Source of the DNA: Chaetoderma sp. LZ-2023a
Lineage: Eukaryota > Mollusca > Caudofoveata > Chaetodermatida > Chaetodermatidae
Direction of reading: 5' to 3'
Length of the DNA stretch: 64,000 nucleotides
NCBI GenBank assembly: GCA_034401795.1
Contig: CM067363.1
Coordinates: forward strand, 25,656,688-25,720,687
Under the pieces are notes generated by a model. That model worked only from the letters and a program-made list of their open reading frames with translations, was not told where the DNA came from and made no database searches. This document shows, one piece after another, positions 56,215-64,000 of this stretch; position 1 is the first letter of the stretch; each line of letters opens with the position of its first letter. The position numbers were made by a program, and so were the translations under genes.

Positions 56215-56735
56215 AATGGAGGAATCCAGTTTCAGCTATACCCACGCCCACCACCACACCTAGCTAAGCTCCACCCATGCGATCGATCGCTGAACTCCCT
56301 GACTCCCTGACTATCAATTTCTAGAAAACTATACGTGGAAGCTGTTGAATATTTTGAAACTAGATTAACCGGGTTCTGTTGCTGTCTACAGCATGTTCAT
56401 TAACTATCAAAGCCAAACAATTCGTACACCAACCTTTAGTCTGTCATTAATTAACCGTCAGTGACGAACATATCTACGTCATTCATGACGTATTTGAGTA
56501 TGATGCCAGCATACATGTCGCGTAATTAAGTATCACGTGACATGATTGATGGATAAACTGAAATCCTCCATTCGTACAACAACGTTTTAGTCTGTCATCA
56601 TTTAAGCATATCTGATGAACTTATCTACGCTATTCATGACGTCATTGATTATGGCATTATCCTACACGCCACGTAGTTGACTATGTCGTCACCTGATTGA
56701 TGGATACACTGGAAACGTCCATTGCTGAACCAACG
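56215..56735 (+). mobile_element. F1 repeat, TIR type B, with duplicated right part
   Basis: Runs from AATGGAGGAATCCAGTTTCA to GATGGATAAACTGAAATCCT / CCATT and then repeats the right ~155 bp (56573-56729: CGTACAACAACGTTTTAGTC ... TGATTGATGGATACACTGGA), ending in a CGTCCATTG type. An internal tandem duplication or a second copy spliced in by recombination. Confidence 0.7.
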
Positions 56736-57252
56736 TTGTTAATGCGTGCATGTCGTACCTAGCCTTATGACATTACTGTTGGTTAAGAATGAATATGAAT
56801 CTATGATAGTAACACTTCACAGAAAATACTGGCACGTGAATCGAGCGCCATAATCAATCGAACAGACACTATGTAGATAAATCAAATAACCGCATCTTTT
56901 CAGACTGGGAGACAAAGACCACGTTGATTGGGGTTTTTTTTTTAGTTGTGAGCGTACTGATTAATTCTAGGAATAGAAGCATAACACATGCCATTAATCG
57001 GCCCATCGCTTTGCTCTACCACCATTGCTGTGCCGTTTAGATGCGAGTCATGTCGTACACGTATTTTGGAGCTGAATGATATATGATTATGCACAATTAG
57101 ATATTAAGGACTTGTATCCCTATGGGTGTCTGGCGCATTTGACGTCCCGCCTGCTCAATAATGTGCCATTTTGATTCAGTAACACCACTCACGCCATTTA
57201 TCTTCGAATCTGATATAGCGTCTCCATTCTGTCTACATTGGAATCACACCCA
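56736..57252. other. Gene-free stretch
   Basis: No supported feature. Confidence 0.35.
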
Positions 57253-57366
57253 GGCACACATGCATGCACGCACGCACACTCCCGCATGCATGCACGTGCG
57301 CACATACGCACACACGCGCGCGCAAATGCACGCACCTACTCACGCATGCACGCACGCACCCATATA
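57253..57366 (+). repeat. (CA/CG/TG) alternating purine-pyrimidine tract
   Basis: Mixed GCAC, GCAT and CGCG dinucleotide steps with strict purine-pyrimidine alternation over long stretches, a Z-DNA-prone composition. Cys/His/Ala/Arg-rich open frames here are artefacts. Confidence 0.8.
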
Positions 57367-58439
57367 CACTAGGTAAGTATGACTTCACTGTGACCTACCT
57401 TTCACGATTTTCCCACAGCAACGAAGATTATATCAACATGGTTCACTTATGTTGTTTAATTCATGCGTATTAATGGAAATAAGTTATCATTTCTTAGAGT
57501 AGTTCCTAGATATCTTAAAACAATTTCCCGGATTTGATGGTTCGAATCTACCAGTGATTTCACTGGGCGATTGCGCAAGTATTGCCACCCTTAGTGGATA
57601 GGCTGATTTATAAGATTAGAGTTGAGATGGATAATGCACACTGATATCTCCTCCCGTTCTGAAACCAAACAGTAGCAAACCCAAGTACTTACGTATTAGT
57701 GGTGATCGAATATGCTGTTACTGTACCGAAGATGAGTGATTACAGTCATCAAAGTACATCAACGCCTGCCCATAATGAACACCGCATTGGTCATCAAAAT
57801 GTGGTCACTAAAGACCGCTGCATTAATGAAATCCTGGGATAGATTTATTAGCATTTAAGGTCAAATGATGGTGGTTCTTTAAGTCGGTTGGTCTTAAGAC
57901 CACCCGACTTAATTTACCGCCATCCTTTCCCCTAAAAAACAGCTGTTCATGGTAGATATATTTAGCCATTTTCCAACCATTTCCCTGCAATTTCTTGCAG
58001 CGCATTAAGCACCTCTATTCCATCGCAAAGGACAAGCTGGAATCGAATCGAATCATTGATTCACATACAATGTACCGTGAAAATAAAGTGGATATATCGC
58101 ACTCCCATGTGGTACGAAGGCTGTGAATATTAGGTCTGTGTCTTAAGAGATTAATGGGCATTTGGACGGGTCGTGGCTTTTTGTTTCGCCGTCATTTCAA
58201 AATGAATTGATCATTTAAAAAATAACCAGATTTTATAAATAATGCGAACCATAAAATGTACAGAAGGAAATGAAGAAAAGTCCTTGTTCTTTTCTGTTTC
58301 TAATACACCAGTATGCTCTGCCAATTCGCGTATGTCTCCGAATTAAACCTTAAAAGTAAACGTCATTATCTTATATTCCAACTCTGTAACTCCTGTTGTG
58401 TCAATAGCGCCTCAACACGCTCAAATGGAATAGTCTAGG
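57367..58439. other. Gene-free stretch, possible SINE B-box
   Basis: GATGGTTCGAATCTACCAG near 57537 resembles a tRNA B-box without a matching A-box. No gene is supported. Confidence 0.35.
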
Positions 58440-58790
58440 TCAAGATTTCTCAGGAAATTTGTTGTTTTTACAGGCTAAGGAGAATATTTCTTTGTAAATT
58501 TACAACAATAGTTTTCTGTTGGTCTGCAAGTGGATATGTCTCAAGACCGTTGCAAATGCCGATTTGGTCGGCTTGACCATCAAATCGGTAATGACAAAGA
58601 AAGGAAATTCAGGTTTTCGTATAGCCAGTGTCCATTAGCAGGCCGAGAGAAGAGTTTTTTGACAATGTATCACTGGAATTACTGGCTCGTATACCGAGTC
58701 CGTCATTCCAGAGGTAAATTGCCAAAAAATACTCTTCTGTCGGCCTGCAAATGGACAATCCTCGCTATTACGTTACACGTCTTTGAACAG
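58440..58790 (+). mobile_element. F2 repeat, one and a half copies in tandem
   Basis: 58500-58600 holds the F2 tail (GGTCTGCAAGTGGATATGTC, TCAAGACCGTTGCAAATGCC). 58625-58770 is a full F2 hairpin (TATCACTGGAATTACTGGCT, GAGTCCGTCATTCCAGAGGT, CTCTTCTGTCGGCCTGCAAA). Confidence 0.65.
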
Positions 58791-59350
58791 CTTGGCGATT
58801 AAAGGGTTGAGTTGAAACAAGAGGTGTTAAATATGCCCACAAAATAAAAGCGGGTTCTATTCTGCTCCCTGATGTACCTGCACCGTTCAAAAATCAATTG
58901 CATTACCAAGCAAACATCGGTTCATTGTTTGAAACATTCAGGGAAGGTGTCTGACTTGCATACACAAAGAGACACAAAGCGCAATTCTGGCACTCGGCAC
59001 TCATGTGCTTCTTACGCCGTTGTTCCGCTCGTGCCGCATCTTAAATTGCATTTCCTGTGATAATTGCTCGCCTGTCATCCATAATAGTACCATCGATGTG
59101 CATGGGAATACTCAGGCAAACCTGTATTTGCGTAGGAGTGCACATCGCATATGCTGACATATCCTGTGTGGTGTAAATGGAGCGGATGTCAGCAATGGCG
59201 CCATTTATGGTGCAATATAGTTCGTTTTCAAAGTATTCAATATTTCTAAACTGCCTCAATTGGTCGATTGAACCACTACGTTCAGTTACCAGAGCAAAAG
59301 GTCGATGACGCAATCTCATTCACAACATAACCCGAAGTGACGACCCGAAC
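58791..59350. other. Gene-free stretch
   Basis: No supported feature. A 92-codon minus-strand frame at 59041-59319 has no motif. Confidence 0.35.
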
Positions 59351-59489
59351 GAAGAGAAAGAGAGAGAGAGAGAGTAGAGGGAGGGAGGGAGGGAGGGAGG
59401 GAGGGAGGTGGTAGGGAGGGAGGATGGATGGGGAGGGAGGGAGCGAGGGATGGAGGGAGAGAGAGAGAGAGAGGGGGGGGGGGGGCGGG
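59351..59489 (+). repeat. (GGGA)n/(GA)n polypurine tract
   Basis: Almost pure purine over ~139 bp: GA dinucleotides, GGGA tetranucleotides, a variant block with GGATGGATGGGG, more GA and a G13 run. Could adopt triplex (H-DNA) or G-quadruplex structure. Confidence 0.9.
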
Positions 59490-59529
59490 TCCGATATTCC
59501 GATATGCCACTTTAGTATATAACATTATA

Positions 59530-59795
59530 ATCAATTGACCTTTCCAGTTTATGTATCCATGAGATTACGGCGTGTAGGATGACATCATACTCAGTTACGG
59601 AATGAATGGCTCGAGTTTGTCCGTTTTAAACGCTTACTAGTCTGGCACGTTGCACGAATTGTATGGCTTTACTATTTAATAAACAATATATCGAATATTT
59701 TCAAACTAATATGACTGGTCGCTGTTGCTGACATAGGGTAAAATATGGGAGGAACTTTACTAGTACTGGAAGGGGCATGGCTTGAAATGGATCCT
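59530..59795 (-). mobile_element. F1 repeat, TIR type A, middle deleted
   Basis: CAATTGACCTTTCCAGTTTA at the end, GGATGACATCATACTCAGTT, CTTTACTATTTAATAAACAA, ATATGACTGGTCGCTGTTGC, then a jump to ATATGGGAGGAACTTTACTA. The right palindrome arm and the GATCGATCGAT region are missing. Confidence 0.7.
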
Positions 59796-60063
59796 CTGCT
59801 GTGCGTGATAGTCACACACGCCCTGCACGCTCGCATATCTGAAGACACCAAACTGGCTTTACCACATCTTTGAAGTTGTTAGAATGATGTATAAAGGTGC
59901 TGAATTGTAATCGATGAATGTGCGAACATGCATTTTAATGAATGGATGTGTATACTATAATCAGGGCCGGAATATCAATGTGACACAGTGGGAATTATTC
60001 CGATGTCTTTCAAATTGTTTATCCCAATGCACTCTTAATTACAATAATCTCTATCTTAAAATA
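59796..60063. other. Unassigned
   Basis: No supported feature. Confidence 0.3.
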
Positions 60064-60180
60064 ATTATGCAGGTAGCGTGTTGAATAGGTTGACATTTAT
60101 TTGACACCATATGCAGCAGCAGCTTATAGTAAAAGAAGGTTCGAAATGTTCAACAAAACATGTATTGCATTGCAAAGATA
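60064..60180 (+). mobile_element. F1 core, strongly diverged
   Basis: ATGCAGGTAGCGTGTTGAAT, a loop with ATATGCAGCAGCAGC, GGTTCGAAATGTTCAACAAA. The donor-like CAGGTAG is still recognisable. Confidence 0.45.
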
Positions 60181-60249
60181 TTTTGTCCGTTCGCGCTCAA
60201 TTGGTTAAGGACTGAGGTATTATCAATATCTGTATAAATATTACCATTA

Positions 60250-60250
<1 letters not shown>

Positions 60251-60322
<72 letters not shown>

Positions 60323-60353
60323 TTTGTGCGTGCGTTTGTGCGTGCGTGCGTGC

Positions 60354-60392
<39 letters not shown>

Positions 60393-60423
60393 CGTGGACG
60401 TGTGTGTGTGCGCGTGCGTGCGC

Positions 60424-60472
<49 letters not shown>
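60251..60472 (+). repeat. (TG)n/(TGCG)n tract
   Basis: TATATA then ~220 bp of TG with TGCG blocks and four TTTG-type interruptions. Strong Z-DNA candidate. Cys-Val and Thr-His open frames in all frames are artefacts. Confidence 0.95.
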
Positions 60473-60473
<1 letters not shown>

Positions 60474-60798
60474 CGGTGGCATAGCAACTATACATTCTCT
60501 ATGGAATATGACTGTGCTAATGGTCCTGTTGCTTGCAGTAGCTAGGCCACTAATGGCAACACGTATGTTGATATAAATGCTACCATAAATAATTGATTTA
60601 CTAGAGGAGAAAGTTACCTGTTTTAAATATTAATACATATGTCTGGAACATTATGATATTTGATACGCAGGTTATTCTACAAATGTTTCTTGTCTGTTTG
60701 TTAGATGCAAAGAGTATCAGATAACAAATGTTGTTAACCCTTGTACCGATATATTTCATGTATCTCAATCCCAGTGCAAAACAAACAGGAAATCTGTA
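60473..60798. other. Gene-free stretch
   Basis: No supported feature. Confidence 0.3.
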
Positions 60799-60884
60799 GA
60801 CTAGTTTGAAAGTAATATGCCTGGGAATCATTGCTGCCTTTGGCAGCAATGGTTTCCAGTCATATGAATTTCAAAATATTAAAC
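60799..60884. mobile_element. F1-like palindrome standing alone
   Basis: ACTAGTTTGAAAGTAATATG, GGGAATCATTGCTGCCTTTG, GCAGCAATGGTTTCCAGTCA and TATGAATTTCAAAATATTAA: the two arms pair well, with stem bases different from the F1 consensus but matching each other. No F1 flanks are present. Confidence 0.65.
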
Positions 60885-61033
60885 GGAGTGTGATATGCAT
60901 CACAATGAATTGATTTCTTTAGGGATTTGTCGTTGAAATGGTTACTGTGTAGATAGCAAGACATGGCTTAGTGCCACGCATAGGCTTTGCGCATAGCTAT
61001 GCGCATATATTTATTGCTAAGGCTGTGCGTTCG

Positions 61034-61432
61034 CTGGAACTTTCCAGTTTATCCACACACCGTCTGACCTCATGTGACGTCTTAATCAACTAAATGACGT
61101 GTAGGATGACGCCATAATTAATTTTGCCACCTTGACTCAATTTATTTAACGCTTGATAGTCGGGCATGTGTACGAATTTATGTCTTTGCCATTTAATAAA
61201 CATTCTGTCGAATATTTTAAAACTAATTTGACTGGGCACTGTTGCTGCTTATAGCAGCAAAAGCACCCAGTCAAATTGATTTCAAAATTATGAACAGCTT
61301 ACCTCTATAGTTTTCGGGAAATTGACAGTCAGGGAGTTCAGGGATCGATCGATCCAAACAACAGCGAGGTGTGGGTCGGGCTTAGCTAGAGATGGGGGGG
61401 GCATAGCTAAGACTGGAAAGGTATATTGTCAT
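61034..61432 (-). mobile_element. F1 repeat, full length, TIR type A
   Basis: The best minus-strand copy: GGAACTTTCCAGTTTATCCA, CTAAATGACGTGTAGGATGA, CATTTAATAAACATTCTGTC, an intact palindrome, TTACCTCTATAGTTTTCGGG, GATCGATCGATCCAAACAAC, GGGCTTAGCTAGAGATGGGG and GCTAAGACTGGAAAGGTATA. Confidence 0.85.
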
Positions 61433-61450
61433 TAGCATTGGCATTCAACG

Positions 61451-61572
61451 GAGCCCCCGTAAGGGACATGTGCAAAACAACATTTCTAGATTGTTTCGTG
61501 CGCACGAAAGAGTATTTCGTGCGCATGTAATAATCTAGAAATGTCTTTTTGCACATGTCCCTTACGGTGCTC
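61451..61572. mobile_element. 122-bp hairpin MITE
   Basis: Arms of about 57 nt: CCGTAAGGGACATGTGCAAA, ACATTTCTAGATT and GTGCGCACGAA on the left, and the near-exact complement ending TTTGCACATGTCCCTTACGG on the right, joined by AGAGTA. It is distinct from F1-F3 and sits 20 bp from a full F1 copy. Confidence 0.75.
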
Positions 61573-62344
61573 CCGAGCATTCTGGCAATGCGCCTCGAAT
61601 GTGTTTTTTCTCCTTTATTCGAGCTAGGTTGTCATTATCAGTACAGTAAAGTATACTGTTTATTGCATCCAATTTGGCGTTGCATTAATTGTGTTTGGTG
61701 CAAGTTCTTCTTTTATCGCGTTATTACAACATAGTTCATATATCAGCGAAGGATTGCTAAACTGAAACATGTCAAGCAATAAAACACGAATGGCGCCAAA
61801 GAATGACAGCGTTTCAGAAATCAATCCGAAATAAAAAGTACAAGCTGACAAAACTTGAGGGAGTTTGGCGCCACTATTGACATGACCAAATGAGCCAATG
61901 GCAAATTAGATTTGCCGATCAAGTCACATTATGGTCGTGTACAGACCGTATACGTTCCTACTATTTCTTAGCTAAGTATACGCAATTTTAAACCGGAGAA
62001 ATCATTAGAATTATGCCACACCACTTTGGATTAATCTAAGAGACAACGTAAGAATGAACGGGTTTTGCGCATTCGTCTTCTTTTGAGGAGATGACTTGAT
62101 GTTGATGTTGTGGTCAACACTGTGGCGTACTTAACCTGCACTCCCAATTCGAGCCTCAGTTGACTTGTAGACTATCTCAACGTCCTTGGCCACATTGCCA
62201 AAATCGGTCACAACTAGCCTCGCCTCATTCCACCGAAGAGAATAAATTGGTACCATTTTAAAAAAAGATTGGGAACCTATAAAAGCCAACCAAACAAATA
62301 AGTACAACTGCTGCTCAGTGGACGACTCCGATTTGTTACCCAAG
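61573..62344. other. Gene-free stretch
   Basis: No supported gene. Open frames under 75 codons lack motifs. Confidence 0.35.
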
Positions 62345-62720
62345 CCTATTCCATCATGATCAATTACGCCACGTGTAGGCTGACGTCACAATGCTAATTT
62401 ATAGAGATTGCTCTGTCATGAAGCTGGAATAGTCCGTCAATTAAACGAATTGTATATCTTTGACGGACTTACAATGTAATAAACATTCTGTTGATTTTAT
62501 TTAAACTAACCTAAATGGGCGCTATTGCTGCCTTAGGTAGCAGCAGCACCCTGTCAAATACCTTTCAAAATATTGAACACATTGCCTGTATAGTTGAATT
62601 AAAATTAAGATTCTGGTCATTCAGGAGTGCAAGTATATAAATCGATCCTAACCCGCGCGAATCATAGGCGAAGCTTAGGCAGACAAATGGTAGGCATTGC
62701 TCAAATTGGAAGGCACATAG
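62345..62720 (-). mobile_element. F1 repeat, diverged
   Basis: CATCATGATCAATTACGCCA, TGACGTCA at 62381-62388, ATGTAATAAACATTCTGTTG, palindrome with GGGCGCTATTGCTGCCTTAG, GCCTGTATAGTTG and an AAATTGGAAGGCACA end. Confidence 0.7.
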
Positions 62721-63061
62721 CTAGAAATGAGCAGGGCATAGCTAGAAGTGGACGGGGTATATCTAGAAATTGCTGGTGAATTATCTAGAAATTAATTCAT
62801 ATAGTCACTTTTAATAGTATGTACCTATCTCCAAATTAGAAAAATGACTGCAATAGAGGGATACGATCTATTATTCTGATGTGACAAAATTATACATCAG
62901 ATATTAGCTGATGTCGCAATCAAAATGTTTCTTAACGAAAATCGAAAAGTGTGTCACGAAAGTGACTGAGTTACAAACAGAACGGCTACTTGGCAGACCG
63001 ACTTCTATCAAGGAAATGGCTAACCAAATGATCAATTGATTCATTGACCATTCGCTTGAGC
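62721..63061. other. Unassigned, short local repeats
   Basis: GGGCATAGCTAGAAGTGGAC and GGGGTATATCTAGAAATTGC near 62730-62770 are degenerate short repeats (CATAGCTAGAAATG words). No gene. Confidence 0.35.
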
Positions 63062-63196
63062 AACTGACTGATCATCCAACAGACGCGTTGAGGGAATGAC
63101 TTACTGACTAACAGCCTGACTGACCGACCGACTGACCGAGAGACCGGCAAACTGACCAACTGACCAACTGACCGACCGACTTACTGACCGACCGCC
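63062..63196 (+). repeat. (CTGA/CCGA)n tandem repeat, block 1
   Basis: CTGACTGACCGACCGACTGA and similar tetranucleotides. Related in word content to 54521-55005. Confidence 0.8.
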
Positions 63197-63426
63197 TAGT
63201 TGTTTAGTTATCGTCATAGGACTTCTTAGGATTGAACTGTGGACTCAGGCTATTACTTACCTTCTATATCCACCTCCAATTGTGAGGCAGATCTGGGTAA
63301 ATCCAGAATTTAAGTCTGGCTTTTAATAACCTATACGGTGCCCATATTGGACTCATCTGGGTATTTCCAGATCACCTATGCCCAGATCCACCCCATAGGG
63401 GCCCATATGGAATGCTATCAGGGAAC
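63197..63426. other. Unassigned spacer with AGATC(T/C)GGGTA words
   Basis: CAGATCTGGGTAAATCCAGA and CATCTGGGTATTTCCAGATC near 63290 and 63355 are short inverted repeats. No gene. Confidence 0.35.
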
Positions 63427-63516
63427 CAACTGGCTGACTGACTGACCTACTGATTAAGAAGCGGACCGAACGAACGACTGAATGACCAACTTACTGACTG
63501 ATTGACTAACTGACCT
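63427..63516 (+). repeat. (CTGA)n tandem repeat, block 2
   Basis: ACTGGCTGACTGACTGACCT and ACTTACTGACTGATTGACTA. Likely the same array as block 1, separated by unrelated sequence. Confidence 0.75.
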
Positions 63517-64000
63517 AAGAGTACAATGAAAGCTCGTCCTCCCATCCCTTTGCTCAACTCCTAACTAACTATATGTAGCAAACGCCTTTCGTGATTAAGT
63601 TTTGTATTTCATTTTCTACATCGGATACACAGAAATATGCATAGTTTAGATTTCTTAACCATTTGTACCACCCGAAACACCGTCGAACGAAATCATTTAC
63701 GTCTGCGATACACTAATTATTATGCTAAATAACTTGTCTCTAATTGACTGGAAACCTAGGGAAGGAAACATTTAAATTAGATCCAAACTATTGAGCACAT
63801 TTATGTATGATTACATTGAAAATGAAATACTTGTACTCTTTGTGTTGATAACGTCATCGTAGTGCTCTGATAGCGCATCTTATTGCCGACGACGGGCTGA
63901 TATCGGGCCAGTAAGCTGCGTTATTTGGGTATTTTAGTTCTAAGCGATATATTCAGGATAGATGATGAATATTTGAACAGTTGCTAAACGTGGTTAGCGA
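63517..64000. other. Gene-free stretch
   Basis: No supported feature. Confidence 0.35.

Noticed and set aside
57530-57610. tRNA or SINE at a B-box-like GGTTCGAATC
   Set aside because: No A-box upstream at a workable distance.
60150-60576. His-Thr and Cys-Val open frames on both strands
   Set aside because: Translation of (TG)n; no non-repeat domain.

Overview
The window is repeat-dense, non-coding DNA from an animal genome; a marine invertebrate fits best. The evidence is several palindromic MITE-like families, two full non-LTR retrotransposon classes, an env-bearing Ty3/gypsy-type element and long (TAC)n, (TG)n and GTTAGTCA simple repeats. The sequence does not fix the species. I see no host protein-coding gene, rRNA, convincing tRNA or CRISPR array. 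Every substantial coding region belongs to a retroelement, and nearly all are broken by stops or frameshifts.

Layout. 1-17200 and 24500-41180 are a mosaic of dispersed non-autonomous repeats. The commonest, called family F1 here, is about 350-400 bp, occurs about 35 times as whole or partial copies in both orientations, has a central ~90-bp palindrome and often carries TGACGTCA octamers. F2 is a smaller hairpin family with a GACTGGCTCG stem. F3 is a third hairpin, and F4 is a ~1-1.4 kb repeat that often carries F3. 17480-24156 (minus strand) is a full-length but degenerate L1/Tx1-like LINE lying between two (TAC)n blocks, as if inserted into one microsatellite. 36206-39862 (minus) is an I-superclade-like LINE with endonuclease, reverse transcriptase and RNase H, decayed and inserted in an F4 copy. 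32513-33195 (minus) is a further RT C-terminal remnant.

41181-52200 is an 11.0-kb LTR retroelement with two 1551-bp LTRs that differ at 10 sites by my reading (about 99.4% identical). It is flanked by a 4-bp ATCT target duplication. It encodes a small unknown ORF before gag, a gag in two frames, a gypsy-type protease/RT/RNase H/integrase polyprotein and a baculovirus-F-like Env. Env has a signal peptide, a furin site followed by a fusion-peptide-like segment, and a C-terminal membrane anchor. A splice donor before gag and an acceptor 25 nt before the env start suggest a spliced env message. Pol and env each carry two in-frame stops, so this copy cannot make full-length products by ordinary decoding.

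The element sits in the left tip of a 1-kb TIR DNA transposon (52201-53225), which itself interrupts a minus-strand F1 copy (41092-41176 plus 53230-53530). This three-level nest gives a relative chronology. 53500-64000 returns to F1/F2 repeats, simple repeats (GTTAGTCA, GGGA, TG/CG, CTGA) and a 122-bp hairpin. Boundaries of decayed repeats are by eye and good to about 10-30 bp.
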